Below are positions 37,910 through 48,083 of a stretch of DNA of 64,000 nt, one piece after another. The DNA is from JBCKUK01 sp038924905 (GTDB taxonomy: Bacteria > Pseudomonadota > Gammaproteobacteria > Burkholderiales > Methylophilaceae): the NCBI GenBank assembly GCA_038924905.1, contig JBCKUK010000004.1:8754-72753 (forward strand), read 5' to 3'. Below the pieces are notes generated by a model. That model had not been told where the DNA came from and made no database searches. It saw only the letters and a list, made by a program, of their open reading frames with translations. The stretch's first letter is position 1, and the number at the start of each line of letters is the position of its first letter. A program made the translations under genes and the position numbers.

Positions 37910-39225
37910 TATGCGAATACCTTTTGCACGGTGCGTATGCCCGCAATCAATGCATCAACCTCCGCCAGTGTGTTGTAGAACGCAAACGAGGCGCGCGCGG
38001 TGGCAGGCACTTTGAAGCGCTGCATCACCGGCTGCGCGCAATGATGCCCGGTGCGCACCGCAATGCCCTCCTGATTGAGCAGTGTGCCGACGTCGTGCGG
38101 ATGCACGCCGTCAACGGTGAACGATATGACCGAGGCCTTGTTTTTGGCGGTGCCGATAATGCGCACGCCCGGCATGCGGGTCATTTGTGCGGTGGCGTAA
38201 TTGAGCAGATCGAGTTCGTGCGCGGCGATGGCGTCCATGCCGATGGCCGAGAGGTAATCGACTGCGGCACCCAGCCCGATGGCGGCTGCGATGGGCGGCG
38301 TGCCGGCCTCGAATTTATGCGGGATGGTGTTGTAGGTGGTTTTTTCAAACGTCACCCACAAAATCATGTCGCCGCCGCCCTTGAAAGGCTGCATTTTTTC
38401 GAGCAGCGCGGCCTTGCCATACAGAATACCGATACCGGTCGGGCCGCACAACTTGTGGCCCGAGAAGGCGTAGAAGTCGCAATCCAGATCCTGCACGTCG
38501 ACCTGCAGGTGCGGCGCCGCCTGCGCCCCGTCAACCAGCACCCGCACGCCGTGCGCATGCGCAAACGCGATCATCTGCTTGACCGGGTTGATGCTGCCCA
38601 GCGCGTTCGAAACGTGCATCACGCCGACAAGCTTGGTGCGCTCGTTGAACAGATTTTCATATTCATCGATCAGCAGTTCGCCGGCGTCGTTGATGGGCAC
38701 CACACGAATCTTCGCGCCCTTCTCTTCGGCCAGCATCTGCCACGGAACGATGTTCGAATGGTGCTCGAGCGTGGTCAGAATAATCTCGTCGCCGGCCTTG
38801 ATGAACTTGCGGCCGTAGCCGTGCATCACCAGGTTAATCGCATCGGTGGTGCCGCTGGTGAAGATCACTTCGCGCTCTTCGGGTGCGTTGATGAAGCGCT
38901 GCAGCTTGCGCCGAGCGGCCTCGTATTCGGCGGTCGCGGTCTCCGACAAATAATGCACCGCGCGGTTGATGTTAGCGTGCTCGCTCGTCTGGTAGCGCAC
39001 TAGGCGGTCGATCACCTGCTGCGGCATCTGGCTCGATGCGGCGTTGTCGAGATAGACCAGCGGATGGCCATTGACCTTGAGCTTGAGAATGGGAAAGTCG
39101 GCGCGTATGCGCTCGACATCGAATGGTGCCATAGCGGGCATCCTGTTTGTCGTTGCCACGCCAGGCACGGACGACAGCAGGACGGGTGCCGATGGGGAGG
39201 CGAGTGCGGTCTGGACGGCGTTCAT
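37909..39225 (-). CDS. sufS: cysteine desulfurase SufS
   Basis: PLP enzyme that takes sulfur from cysteine for cluster building. The 438 residues include VYLDNAASSQMPQQV, the PLP lysine in SGHKLCGPTGIG (about residue 253) and the catalytic cysteine in RTGHHCAQPVM (about 391), making it a group II desulfurase. Its N terminus is about 30 residues longer than E. coli SufS and low in complexity. ATGA overlap with sufD. Confidence 0.97.
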   Translation of the reverse strand: MNAVQTALASPSAPVLLSSVPGVATTNRMPAMAPFDVERIRADFPILKLKVNGHPLVYLDNAASSQMPQQVIDRLVRYQTSEHANINRAVHYLSETATAEYEAARRKLQRFINAPEEREVIFTSGTTDAINLVMHGYGRKFIKAGDEIILTTLEHHSNIVPWQMLAEEKGAKIRVVPINDAGELLIDEYENLFNERTKLVGVMHVSNALGSINPVKQMIAFAHAHGVRVLVDGAQAAPHLQVDVQDLDCDFYAFSGHKLCGPTGIGILYGKAALLEKMQPFKGGGDMILWVTFEKTTYNTIPHKFEAGTPPIAAAIGLGAAVDYLSAIGMDAIAAHELDLLNYATAQMTRMPGVRIIGTAKNKASVISFTVDGVHPHDVGTLLNQEGIAVRTGHHCAQPVMQRFKVPATARASFAFYNTLAEVDALIAGIRTVQKVFA

Positions 39226-40553
39226 GACTGGCTGCTGGTTTGTTCGAGCACCGTCTGCTCAAGCTGGTGCTTGAGTGATGCGACGGGGATGCGCTCGATG
39301 ATCTCGGCGCCGAAGGCATAAGTCAGCAGATTGCGTGCAACGCTGTCAGACAGTCCGCGGCTCTTCAGGTAAAACACTTCCTCGCTGTCGAGCTGGCCGA
39401 TGGTCGCGCCATGCGCGCATTTTACATCGTCGGCGAAAATCTCCAGCTGCGGTTTGGTATCGACGTGGGCCTTGCCGCTGAGTAGCAGGTTGCGGCTCGA
39501 CTGTACCGAGTCGGTGCGCTGCGCACCCTGGCGCACCATGATCTTGCCGTTGAACACCGCGTGCGCGCTGCCGCCGACGATGCATTTGTGCAGCTGGCGG
39601 CTCACGCCGTGCGGCTTTGCGTGGTCGATGCAGGTATGGGTATCGGCCAGCTGATTGGCTGCGATCAGTGCCAGCCCGTCGACCGCGCACTCGGCACCTT
39701 CGGCCAGCAACACGTCGAGGTTGTAGCGCGAAATCTGTGCGCCCATGGCGACACTCACCGATTGATAATTGCTCGAACGCCCAAGGGACACCGCGCAATT
39801 GGCAATATGAAACGCTTTACTGCCTTCGCGCTGAATCCGGATGTGATTTACACGCGCATTGTCTTCCAGCGCGATTTCGGTCACAGCGTTGGTGAAATGG
39901 GCTTCTTCTTGCCAACGCGGTTGGTACAACACGACGTAATCCTCGATCACCGTCACTACGCTACCAGACTCGGCAACCACCAGGCAACGGGGATTGCTTA
40001 CAACCTCTTTTTGCGTCGCAATAAACAGCAGATGCACCGGCGCTGCAAGCGCCACGTTGCGCGGCACCACAATCACTGCCGCATCATTCAGGAAGGCCGT
40101 ATTGAGAGCCGCGAATACGTTGTCACGGAAGGCTGCGTGACGGCCGAGATGTGCTTCGATCGCTGCGGCGTGCGTGGCAAGTACCGTCGGCAGGTTGGAC
40201 ACCACCACGCCGCTGTTTGAAGCCGTACTAGACAACTGAGGCGCATAGATACCATCAACAAACACCAGTCGGGTGCTTGCTTCTTCAATATAAAAATGAG
40301 CGATATCGGCGGCTTCCAGATGGGTTGCGCTGAGTGCCGGAGAAAACGACAGTTTGGTAAGCTGAGAAATATCGGTAAAGCGCCACTCCTCGTCGCGCAG
40401 GGTGGGCAGCGCCAGCACGTCGACTCGATTGACCGCCTCGACGCGCAGCGCGTTGATCCACGCCAACGGGCTGGCCGGCAGCTGCGGCTGGCCTGCCAGC
40501 AGCGTTTCGAGGTAACCCGCAGCGGGTCGGCGAATAGAGGTGACGGTGCTCAT
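39222..40553 (-). CDS. sufD: Fe-S assembly protein SufD
   Basis: Scaffold partner of SufB and SufC. The 443 residues have the right-handed beta-helix core (RNLLLSGKAHVDTKPQLEIF, KCAHGATIGQLDSEEVFYL) with a conserved Cys/His pair (CAHG). It overlaps sufC by ATGA and sufS by ATGA, so the SufBC2D complex subunits are translationally coupled. Confidence 0.96.
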   Translation of the reverse strand: MSTVTSIRRPAAGYLETLLAGQPQLPASPLAWINALRVEAVNRVDVLALPTLRDEEWRFTDISQLTKLSFSPALSATHLEAADIAHFYIEEASTRLVFVDGIYAPQLSSTASNSGVVVSNLPTVLATHAAAIEAHLGRHAAFRDNVFAALNTAFLNDAAVIVVPRNVALAAPVHLLFIATQKEVVSNPRCLVVAESGSVVTVIEDYVVLYQPRWQEEAHFTNAVTEIALEDNARVNHIRIQREGSKAFHIANCAVSLGRSSNYQSVSVAMGAQISRYNLDVLLAEGAECAVDGLALIAANQLADTHTCIDHAKPHGVSRQLHKCIVGGSAHAVFNGKIMVRQGAQRTDSVQSSRNLLLSGKAHVDTKPQLEIFADDVKCAHGATIGQLDSEEVFYLKSRGLSDSVARNLLTYAFGAEIIERIPVASLKHQLEQTVLEQTSSQS

Positions 40554-41359
40554 GCCGCCCCCTCCGCGGCTCTCGTCTCGCTGGCTGCCTGGTGCTCGGC
40601 AGCGACCCAGTCGTAGCCTCGTTCCTCAAGCTCGAGCGCCAGATCCTTGCCGCCGGTTTTGATGATGCGGCCCGCATCCATCACGTGCACGAAGTCTGGC
40701 ACGATATAGTTGAGCAGACGCTGGTAGTGCGTCACCAGAACAATGGCGTTGTCTTTGGTGGCGAGCTGGTTGACGCCGTTGGCGACGACCCTGAGCGCGT
40801 CGATGTCGAGGCCGGAATCGGTCTCATCGAGGATCGCCAGACGGGGTTCGAGTAGCGCCATCTGTAATATTTCGTTGCGCTTCTTCTCGCCCCCGGAAAA
40901 GCCTTCGTTGACGCTGCGGTCGAGAAAATCGGGACTTATTTCGAGCAGCTTCATCTTCTCGCGCACAAAGTCGTCAAACTCGAGCGGGTCGAGTTCTTCC
41001 TTGCCGCGCTGCGCCTGCACCGTGTTGTAGGTCAGGCGCAGAAACTGGCTGTTCGCAACACCGGGTATCTCGATCGGATACTGAAAGGCGAGAAACACGC
41101 CGGCAAGCGCACGCTCTTCGGGGGCAAGGTCGAACAGATTATTGCCTTCAAACAGCACGCTGCCGGCCGTTACTTCATAGGCCGTGTGACCCACCAGCAC
41201 CTTTGCAAAGGTGCTCTTGCCCGAGCCGTTCGGCCCCATGATGGCATGTACCTCACCGCTCTTCACGGTGAAGTCCAGTCCTTTCAGAATTTCGATGCCG
41301 TTCACGGTCGCGCGCAGCCCGCGCACTTCGAGCAGGGTTTTGCTGTCTTGCAGAATCAT
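40550..41359 (-). CDS. sufC: Fe-S assembly ATPase SufC
   Basis: ABC-type ATPase of the SufBC2D scaffold. The 269 residues contain Walker [10 protein letters not shown], the signature [14 protein letters not shown] (the SufC-specific variant) and Walker [17 protein letters not shown]. Not a transporter: no membrane partner is present. It overlaps sufB by ATGA. The last 20 residues are an Ala/Glu-rich tail. Confidence 0.98.
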   Translation of the reverse strand: MILQDSKTLLEVRGLRATVNGIEILKGLDFTVKSGEVHAIMGPNGSGKSTFAKVLVGHTAYEVTAGSVLFEGNNLFDLAPEERALAGVFLAFQYPIEIPGVANSQFLRLTYNTVQAQRGKEELDPLEFDDFVREKMKLLEISPDFLDRSVNEGFSGGEKKRNEILQMALLEPRLAILDETDSGLDIDALRVVANGVNQLATKDNAIVLVTHYQRLLNYIVPDFVHVMDAGRIIKTGGKDLALELEERGYDWVAAEHQAASETRAAEGAA

Positions 41360-42792
41360 CCGACACTTCCTTCGAGCTTGAAACTGAGCAGCTTGGTCGC
41401 TTCGACCGCAAACTCCATCGGCAATTGTTTAAATACGTCTTTGCAGAATCCGTTGATGATCATCGACACTGCTGCCTCGGCGCTGACGCCGCGCTGCGCG
41501 AAGTAGAACAACTGGTCCTCGCCGATCTTCGAGGTCGAGGCCTCGTGCTCAACCTGGGAGGTGTTGTTGCGCACCTGGATGTAGGGGAAGGTGTTGGCGC
41601 CGGACTGATCACCAATCAGCATCGAGTCGCATTGCGAATAATTACGTGCACCGGTAGCGGTCGGCGCAATCTTGACCAGCCCGCGGTAGCTGTTGTTGGA
41701 ACGGCCGGCCGAGATGCCTTTGCTGACGATGGTGCTGCGGGTGTTCTTGCCGATGTGGATCATCTTGGTGCCGGTATCAGCCTGCTGCAGGTGGTTGGTG
41801 ACGGCGACCGAATAAAACTCGCCGACCGAGTTGTCGCCACGCAGTATGACGGAAGGATACTTCCAGGTAATCGCCGATCCGGTCTCGACCTGGGTCCATG
41901 AAATGCGCGAGTTGACGCCTTTGGCCAGGCCGCGCTTGGTCACGAAATTGTAAACGCCGCCGACACCGTTTTTGTCGCCCGCATACCAGTTCTGCACCGT
42001 TGAGTACTTGATCTCGGCGTTGTCAAGAGCCACCAGCTCGACCACCGCCGCATGCAACTGGTTGGTGCTGAACGCAGGTGCCGTGCAGCCTTCGAGGTAA
42101 GAGACCGATGCCCCTTCCTCGGCAATGATGAGTGTGCGTTCGAACTGCCCCGTTTCCTCGGTGTTGATGCGGAAGTAGGTCGACAAATCCATCGGGCACT
42201 TGACGCCCTTGGGGATGAAGCAGAACGAGCCATCGGTGAACACCGCCGAGTTGAGCGCGGCGTAAAAGTTATCGCCGGTCGGCACGACGGTACCAAGATA
42301 CTTCTGCACCAGCTCCGGATGCTCCAGCACGGCCTCCGACATCGAACAGAAAATGACGCCGACCTCGGCCAGCTTGTGCTTGTAGGTGGTCGCCACCGAC
42401 ACGCTGTCGAAAATAACATCGACCGCAACGCCAGCCAGCGCCATGCGCTCGTGCAGCGGCACGCCGAGTTTCTCGAAGGTGCGCACCAATTCAGGATCGA
42501 CCTCGTCCATGCTTTTTAACTTCGGCTTCTGCTTGGGCGCCGCATAGTAGCTGATTGCCTGATAATCGATCTTCGGATAGTGGACGTTGGGCCACTTTGG
42601 CTCTTCCATCATGAGCCACGCCTGGTAAGATTTGAGCCGGAACTCAAGCAGCCACTCCGGTTCGTTCTTCTTGGCTGAAATCATCCGGATGGTGTTTTCA
42701 TTCAGCCCTTTGGGCGCGACATCCGACTCGATGTTCGTGATGAACCCGTGCTTGTAGGGCTGGTTGACAAGATTTTGCAGTACTGCGCTCAT
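41356..42792 (-). CDS. sufB: Fe-S assembly protein SufB
   Basis: Main scaffold subunit on which clusters form. The 478 residues include [57 protein letters not shown] and the C-terminal [17 protein letters not shown] with the conserved cluster-related cysteine, then [17 protein letters not shown]. Fifteen bases separate it from erpA. Confidence 0.98.
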   Translation of the reverse strand: MSAVLQNLVNQPYKHGFITNIESDVAPKGLNENTIRMISAKKNEPEWLLEFRLKSYQAWLMMEEPKWPNVHYPKIDYQAISYYAAPKQKPKLKSMDEVDPELVRTFEKLGVPLHERMALAGVAVDVIFDSVSVATTYKHKLAEVGVIFCSMSEAVLEHPELVQKYLGTVVPTGDNFYAALNSAVFTDGSFCFIPKGVKCPMDLSTYFRINTEETGQFERTLIIAEEGASVSYLEGCTAPAFSTNQLHAAVVELVALDNAEIKYSTVQNWYAGDKNGVGGVYNFVTKRGLAKGVNSRISWTQVETGSAITWKYPSVILRGDNSVGEFYSVAVTNHLQQADTGTKMIHIGKNTRSTIVSKGISAGRSNNSYRGLVKIAPTATGARNYSQCDSMLIGDQSGANTFPYIQVRNNTSQVEHEASTSKIGEDQLFYFAQRGVSAEAAVSMIINGFCKDVFKQLPMEFAVEATKLLSFKLEGSVG

Positions 42793-42807
42793 GATGTTGT
42801 TCCTAAG

Positions 42808-43176
42808 TTAAGCTGAGAAAGACGACCCGCATCCACAGGTAGACTTCGCACCAGGATTGTTCTTGATGACGAACTGCGCACCTTCCAGATCGTTTTTGTA
42901 ATCAATCTCTGCCCCCACCAGGTACTGGTAGCTCATCGCATCAATCAACAGCGACACTCCGTTCTTGGTCATCGTCGTGTCGTCTTCGTTGGCGACTTCG
43001 TCAAACGTGAATCCGTAGGAGAAGCCGGAGCAGCCGCCGCCCTGAACAAAAACACGCAGTTTCAAGTCAGGGCTGCCTTCTTCGGCAATCAAATCAGCTA
43101 CTTTGGCCGCTGCGCTGTCGGTAAAGACAAAGGGGGCGGGCATCTCGGTTTGGATATTTTCAGCAACTGCGCTCAT
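42808..43176 (-). CDS. erpA: A-type Fe-S carrier ErpA
   Basis: A 122-residue A-type carrier. Ligand cysteines are in [17 protein letters not shown] and in the C-terminal STCGCGSSF, and the conserved [19 protein letters not shown] identifies the ErpA branch. It delivers [4Fe-4S] clusters to client enzymes such as IspG, IspH and respiratory proteins. It overlaps the preceding A-type gene by ATGA. Confidence 0.94.
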   Translation of the reverse strand: MSAVAENIQTEMPAPFVFTDSAAAKVADLIAEEGSPDLKLRVFVQGGGCSGFSYGFTFDEVANEDDTTMTKNGVSLLIDAMSYQYLVGAEIDYKNDLEGAQFVIKNNPGAKSTCGCGSSFSA

Positions 43177-43532
43177 GGTGTTACCTCTGTATTTATATTA
43201 AGTTTCGACTTCATGTTGAAGCTCTCGCCACAGCCGCATTCGCTTTCGACGTTTGGATTATCAAATTTGAACATCTGCTTGGGCCCTTCCTTGACGAAAT
43301 CGATACGCGAGCCGTCGAGAAACGCCAGGCTGTCGGCATCGATCAGCACACGGGCGTTGTGCGACTCGAAGATGTGATCGGTCGCGCGAATTTCGTCGGC
43401 GATGTCGAAGGTGTGCGCCAGGCCGGTACAACCCACTTTCTTCACGCCGATGCGCAGGGCAAGCCCTTTGCCGCGCTTCGCAAGCTGCTGTTGAATCTGT
43501 TTTGCCGCACTTTCAGTCAATGTAATTGCCAT
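43173..43532 (-). CDS. sufA: A-type Fe-S carrier, SufA/IscA type
   Basis: A 119-residue A-type carrier, first gene of the suf operon. It has the cysteine in [16 protein letters not shown] and the pair in [10 protein letters not shown]. It ends in a short extra tail ([14 protein letters not shown]). AGGAG precedes the ATG. SufA versus IscA cannot be settled from sequence alone; the operon position favours SufA. A leader of roughly 190 bases separates it from the predicted promoter. Confidence 0.93.
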   Translation of the reverse strand: MAITLTESAAKQIQQQLAKRGKGLALRIGVKKVGCTGLAHTFDIADEIRATDHIFESHNARVLIDADSLAFLDGSRIDFVKEGPKQMFKFDNPNVESECGCGESFNMKSKLNINTEVTP

Positions 43533-43723
43533 CAGTCAAACTCCTGGGTAGCCACAGCGGTAACCGGGAAAATTAAGGGAAAAAATACCCGTACCCATCT
43601 CTAAATCCGCTGCGTTCATACTGTCAAACCGCCATCGCGGGCCATCGTTTTAATTTCGATACACGGTATTCAAAGCTAGTCTGGCTATCCTTGTCCAGGA
43701 ACATATCCATTGCCTTAGAATGG

Positions 43724-43748
43724 ATACCTGACTAATTTTGTCAACTAT
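43724..43748. promoter_or_regulatory. IscR type 1-like operator, site 1
   Basis: A 25-base site, ATACCTGACT, then AATTTT, then GTCAACTAT, matches the published IscR type 1 pattern (ATASYYGACT RWWWYA GTCRRSTAT) at 24 of 25 positions. It covers the -10 box of the predicted suf promoter. In other proteobacteria IscR with a [2Fe-2S] cluster represses from such sites. No iscR gene lies in the window. Confidence 0.75.
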
Positions 43749-43772
43749 ACCAATCCAGACTAAATTAGTCAA
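43744..43772 (-). promoter_or_regulatory. suf operon promoter (sigma70 type)
   Basis: On the minus strand, TTGACT (43767-43772) and TATAGT (43744-43749) are separated by exactly 17 bases, close to the sigma70 consensus. The -35 lies in operator site 2 and the -10 in site 1, so IscR-like binding would block RNA polymerase. It drives sufA-erpA-sufBCDSU. Confidence 0.75.
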
Positions 43773-43776
43773 CAAT
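43752..43776. promoter_or_regulatory. IscR type 1-like operator, site 2
   Basis: A second 25-base match, with the exact core GACTAAATTAGTC followed by AAC, fits the type 1 pattern at 21 of 25 positions. It is centred 28 bases from site 1, nearly three helical turns, and covers the -35 box. Two spaced sites suggest cooperative repression. Confidence 0.65.
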
Positions 43777-43889
43777 ATTATTTGAAAAGTTGGGCAGGGT
43801 CGAATCTGATGAGCCTGAGGTATTTCTAGAAACAGCTCCAGTAACGATTGGTGAGAGTATTATTAAGTTTGTTTGTACCAAATATTCGT

Positions 43890-44118
43890 CAAATTGGCGA
43901 AAACTCCCGCTTTAGCTTTGCTGGGTAACGTGACGCACTCTTGTGTTTCCCCCTTATTTTGTTGAACAATGCAAGGTAGCCGTTAGGCCGTGATGTGGAG
44001 GCGGCAGTTTCTTTAATTACTTTGGCGCCAAGGTCGCCGCATTGCGATGGGCACTCAACGGACATGCCCCTTGCGGGTATGGACAAGCAAAAGAAAGTGA
44101 TTAGCTGCCGGGCTACCC
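43890..44118. repeat. degenerate dispersed repeat in the gap upstream of suf
   Basis: No gene is seen. The segment around 43,965-44,118 contains AAGGTCGCC, GGGCACTCAACGGACATGCC, CCTTGCGGGTATGG and AAGCAAAAGAAAGTG, and resembles the sequence near 8345-8500 in the same orientation. Similar GGGCACTC-type repeats occur in many copies in related genomes (recalled). It ends in a G/C-rich stretch before the next gene. Confidence 0.5.
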
Positions 44119-44219
44119 CCCCGACTTAGGGTGTTACATTTGTGCTGATGTAGAGCATGCGGTTATTTCAAGAACATTGTTGAGTTACCGTTATCCAATT
44201 TAGTGATTAAGGTGGTGCG

Positions 44220-44549
44220 ATGCGATCGATACTCTTTTTATGGTGCTGTTTGGCGGCTGCTTCTTTATGTGCCGAAGAGGGTGACACTGCTCTAGGCTAT
44301 GGCTCGAGTCTGGGCGGTGAAGTGCCAAACAACGCCGTGGTATTACCGCAGGCACCTGCCGTGAATGTTCCTAATGCAGTGCGACCTGTGATTGTGCTGC
44401 CGCATACTTTGGTAGTGCCTTTGCCTGAATCGAGTACGCAGAGTCAATGTCGTTCAAAGCTAGGCAAGCCTACCACAGGCCCGCCAAAGCAAGGTAAAGG
44501 TAGTCCCAATACCATTAAAACCAGACCGATTGACCCTATTGTTTATTGA
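44220..44549 (+). CDS. small secreted hypothetical protein
   Basis: A 109-residue protein with a signal peptide (MRSILFLWCCLAAASLCAEE; cleavage likely after LCA). The mature part is proline-rich and low in complexity (VVLPQAPAVNVPNAVRPVIV, then GPPKQGKGSPNTI). AAGGTGGT precedes the ATG. No family is recognised. It is convergent with apbC and followed by a long hairpin. Confidence 0.55.
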   Translation: MRSILFLWCCLAAASLCAEEGDTALGYGSSLGGEVPNNAVVLPQAPAVNVPNAVRPVIVLPHTLVVPLPESSTQSQCRSKLGKPTTGPPKQGKGSPNTIKTRPIDPIVY

Positions 44550-44647
44550 AGCCTGCTGATTAAATTGCACTTTTTCTAGATGCAATGATGTGAGAAGCAG
44601 GCGGTAAGGGTAGAATGCGGGCCTGAACAGATTCATGGTAAATAGTA

Positions 44648-44701
44648 TGGGGATTCCGGATTTTAATGTGGGTGAGCCCACATTAAAATCCGGAATCCCC
44701 A
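44648..44701. terminator. 25-bp perfect hairpin between convergent genes
   Basis: A 25-bp stem (arms 44648-44672 and 44677-44701, starting TGGGGATTCCGG) encloses the loop TGAG. It sits between the secreted-protein gene and the convergent apbC, so it could stop transcription both ways, but no U-tract follows. The perfection of the stem also fits a small mobile palindrome. Confidence 0.65.
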
Positions 44702-44726
44702 ACTAATTAGTGTATCCACTAAAGTT

Positions 44727-45815
44727 TTATGTATTCTGAATCACGATATTCGGAAACTTACTGCTGTGATCCAGCGCCAATCGCGATAGCTTAATCGCCG
44801 TAGTACGCGCAATCTGCTTGTATATCGCAGCAATCGGGCCATCAGGTTCGGTAATAACTGTAGGCTTGCCGCCATCGGCCTGCTCGCGGATTTTAATATC
44901 GAGCGGCAAACTGCCGAGCAAATCAACGTTGTAATCCTTACACATTGCTGCGCCGCCGCCTGCGCCAAAGATATGTTCTTCATGGCCACATTGGCTACAG
45001 ATATGCGTACTCATGTTTTCCACAATACCCAAAATCTGGATACCCACTTTCTCAAACATCTTCAGGCCTCTGCGCGCATCCAGCAGGGCGATATCCTGCG
45101 GCGTGGTGACGATGATGGCGCCCGTGACAGGCACTTTTTGCGCAAGGGTTAGCTGGATATCGCCGGTGCCGGGCGGCAAATCAATGACCAGATAATCCAC
45201 ATCTTTCCAACGTGTATCGCGTAACAGTTGCTCCAGAGCGCCCGTCACCATTGGCCCGCGCCACACCATCGGGGTTTCTACATCGACCAGAAAACCAATC
45301 GACATGGCTTGTATGCCATGCGCTTGCATCGGCTCCAGGCTTTTGCAATCGGCGCTATCCGGCCGGCCGGATATGCTCAGCATTTATGGCTGGCTGGGGC
45401 CGTAAATATCAGCGTCGAGGATGCCTACATTCGCACCTTCGGCAGCAAGCGCCAGCGCGAGATTAACCGCCGTGGTGGATTTACCCACGCCGCCTTTGCC
45501 GGAAGCCACAGCGATGATATTTTTAACGCCGGGTAACAGCTGCACACCACGCTGTGTGCTATGGGAAACAATACGACTGCCGATGTTGACGGTAATCTTG
45601 CCAATTTTTGGGATAGTCTTGAGCCCAGCTTCTATCATGGCCTGCAGGCTGGCCAGCTGGCTATTCGCAGGGTAGCCCAGCACAATATCCAGGCTTAGAT
45701 CGTTGCCTGTTATCTTGATATTTTTAACCGCTTTGTCCGAGACGAAGTCATTGTTGGTATGGGGGTCGGTTACTTCTTTGAGCGCGGCCAGGATGTCTGA
45801 TTCAGAGATTGCCAT
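44727..45815 (-). pseudogene. apbC: Mrp/ApbC Fe-S carrier ATPase split by an in-frame stop
   Basis: The first 143 codons carry the DUF59 domain and Walker A motif ([12 protein letters not shown]) and stop at TAA after [10 protein letters not shown] (45384-45386). The very next codon is ATG and the same frame continues for 218 residues (MLSISGRPDSADC, LPPGTGDIQLTLAQ, and the cluster motif CSQCGHEEHIF). Homologues read on through this point. A single C to T change of a CAA codon would explain the stop. The TAAATG arrangement could allow reinitiation, giving two half proteins. It lies divergent to metG, the usual betaproteobacterial place. Confidence 0.85.
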
Positions 45816-45951
45816 GAAAGTACTTTAACAATAGATAAAGACCAATTTTAGCGCATGTGAAGTTTTAACGCTTACACATGTGGATTACTTATCTAAAACC
45901 CTGCTTCCTTTGCTAAAATGGTCGCCTTATCCAGTTAGCGACATCAAGCGA

Positions 45952-48072
45952 ATGCCCAGCGAAATTATAAGAAAAATATTAGTCACTTCCGCGCTCCCTT
46001 ACGCCAATGGCAGCATCCACCTTGGGCATCTGGTCGAATATATCCAGACCGATATCTGGGTGCGCTTTCAAAAGATGCAAGGGCATACCGTGCATTACGT
46101 TTGTGCAGATGATACGCATGGCACACCGATCATGCTGCGTGCGGAGAGCGAGGGTATTACGCCTGAGACCTTGATTAAACGTGTGCATGCCGAGCACAGC
46201 AAAGATTTTGCCGATTTCCTGGTCGAGTTTGATAACTATGACTCAACGCATTCACCACAGAATAAAGAGCTGGCAAGCACTATCTACAAAGCGCTTAAGG
46301 CTAACGACAAAATTGCCGTCAAGACTATCGAGCAGTTTTATGATCCGGTCAAAAACATGTTCCTGCCGGATCGCTTCATCAAGGGCGAATGCCCCAAGTG
46401 CCATGCCAAGGACCAGTATGGGGATTCCTGCGAAGTCTGCGGCGCAACCTACAGCCCGACGACTGAGCTGATTAATCCGTACTCTGCTGTATCCGGCGCA
46501 GCACCGGTGCGCAAAGTGACCGAGCACTATTTCTTCAAGCTTTCAGAGTGCGGGGAATTCCTTAAGCAGTGGACGCGTTCCGGTACCCTGCAACCCGAAG
46601 CTGCTAATAAGGTGGGCGAATGGTTTGAGTCAGGTTTGTCAGATTGGGATATCTCGCGTGATGCGCCGTATTTTGGTTTCGAGATTCCCGATGCGCCGGG
46701 CAAGTATTTCTACGTTTGGCTGGATGCGCCGATAGGCTACATGGCCAGCTTCAAGAACCTGTGCGATCAGAAGACAGAAGACAGAAGACAGAGGACAGAG
46801 GCGCTTAACTTTGATGAATATTGGCAACGTGAAGGCAACGAGGGGTCAAATCCGAAAACTGAGCTGTACCACTTCATTGGCAAAGACATCCTTTATTTCC
46901 ATGCCTTGTTCTGGCCTGCAACACTTGAATATTCTGGCTACCGCACGCCAACCAACATCTTCGCCCACGGTTTTCTAACAGTGAATGGCGAGAAAATGTC
47001 CAAGTCGCGCGGCACCTTCATTACTGCCCGCAGCTATCTAGAGCATGTGAAGAACCCTGAATACCTGCGCTACTACTATGCCGCCAAACTCAACGGCAGC
47101 ATGGAAGACATCGATCTTAACCTGGAAGACTTTGTTGCGCGGGTGAATAGCGACCTAGTTGGTAAGTACATCAATATTGCTAGTAGGACAGCACCATTTA
47201 TTACCAAGTATTTTGAGGGTAAAGTTGCATACGACCCGAAGCCAGTTGACTTAGAGATAGCGCTTCTTGATGATTTATGGGAGTCGAGAGAAATGATCCA
47301 GTCTTTTTACAACAAACGGGAATATGGTAAAGCGATTCGTGAAATCATGAGACTGGCTGATGTTGCGAATCACTTTGTAGCGACACATGCTCCTTGGGAG
47401 CGAGTAAAAAATGTAGGAACACGTGCTTCTGTTCAGCATATATGTACCGTTAGCCTTGAGGTGTTTAGGGTTCTAACGATATATCTAAAACCTATTCTTC
47501 CAAAAATTGCCTCGCAGGTTGAGACATTTCTGAATGTTAATCCACTTGCTTGGGAACACGCTTCCAAGGATCACGCTCTTAGCAATCAAAGTATCAACGA
47601 ATATAAGCATCTCATAACCCGTATTGACCCGAAAGAGATTGAAACCATGACTGAAGCCAATAAAGAAAATATGCAAACTACACCTACATCACCCGCGCCA
47701 GCTTCACCTTCACCCCTGACCCCTCTCCCACAGGGAGAGGGCGACTACATTACCATTGACGACTTCGCCAAAGTGGATTTACGCATCGCCAAAATCGTAA
47801 ATGCTGAACACGTGGAAGGCGCTGATAAACTGCTGAAACTCACGCTGGATATTGGTGAGGCAACTACGCGGCAGGTATTTGCTGGTATTAAATCGGCCTA
47901 TGACCCAGCCACACTGGTAGGACGCTTAACGGTGATGGTGGCAAACCTCGCGCCGCGCAAGATGAAGTTTGGCATGTCTGAAGGCATGGTATTGGCTGCG
48001 AGCGACGAAAGTGGTGGCCCATTTATCCTCTCGCCTGATAGCGGTGCGCAGCCAGGGATGCGCGTTAAATAA
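45952..48072 (+). CDS. metG: methionyl-tRNA synthetase
   Basis: Charges tRNA-Met. About 706 residues from ATG 45952 ([20 protein letters not shown]); a GTG at 45880 is less likely because family N termini begin here. It has HLGH near residue 23, zinc cysteines CPKC and CEVC near 147-165, KMSKS near residue 348 and the C-terminal tRNA-binding EMAP domain ([14 protein letters not shown]). Two repeat-derived insertions stay in frame: [10 protein letters not shown] at about residue 273, and a palindrome encoding [12 protein letters not shown] in the linker before the last domain. Confidence 0.97.
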   Translation: MPSEIIRKILVTSALPYANGSIHLGHLVEYIQTDIWVRFQKMQGHTVHYVCADDTHGTPIMLRAESEGITPETLIKRVHAEHSKDFADFLVEFDNYDSTHSPQNKELASTIYKALKANDKIAVKTIEQFYDPVKNMFLPDRFIKGECPKCHAKDQYGDSCEVCGATYSPTTELINPYSAVSGAAPVRKVTEHYFFKLSECGEFLKQWTRSGTLQPEAANKVGEWFESGLSDWDISRDAPYFGFEIPDAPGKYFYVWLDAPIGYMASFKNLCDQKTEDRRQRTEALNFDEYWQREGNEGSNPKTELYHFIGKDILYFHALFWPATLEYSGYRTPTNIFAHGFLTVNGEKMSKSRGTFITARSYLEHVKNPEYLRYYYAAKLNGSMEDIDLNLEDFVARVNSDLVGKYINIASRTAPFITKYFEGKVAYDPKPVDLEIALLDDLWESREMIQSFYNKREYGKAIREIMRLADVANHFVATHAPWERVKNVGTRASVQHICTVSLEVFRVLTIYLKPILPKIASQVETFLNVNPLAWEHASKDHALSNQSINEYKHLITRIDPKEIETMTEANKENMQTTPTSPAPASPSPLTPLPQGEGDYITIDDFAKVDLRIAKIVNAEHVEGADKLLKLTLDIGEATTRQVFAGIKSAYDPATLVGRLTVMVANLAPRKMKFGMSEGMVLAASDESGGPFILSPDSGAQPGMRVK
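46768..46802 (+). repeat. five 7-bp tandem repeats inside metG
   Basis: Three CAGAAGA units are followed by CAGAGGA and CAGAGGC. They encode a charged insertion absent from typical MetG. Gain or loss of one 7-bp unit would break the frame of an essential gene. Confidence 0.85.
47721..47741. repeat. CCCTCTCCC palindrome inside the metG linker
   Basis: Arms CCCTCTCCC (47721-47729) and GGGAGAGGG (47733-47741) enclose ACA. It belongs to the same repeat family as 6975-6995 and lies in frame between the catalytic part and the tRNA-binding domain. Confidence 0.85.
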
Positions 48073-48083
48073 TAGTTTCAGGC

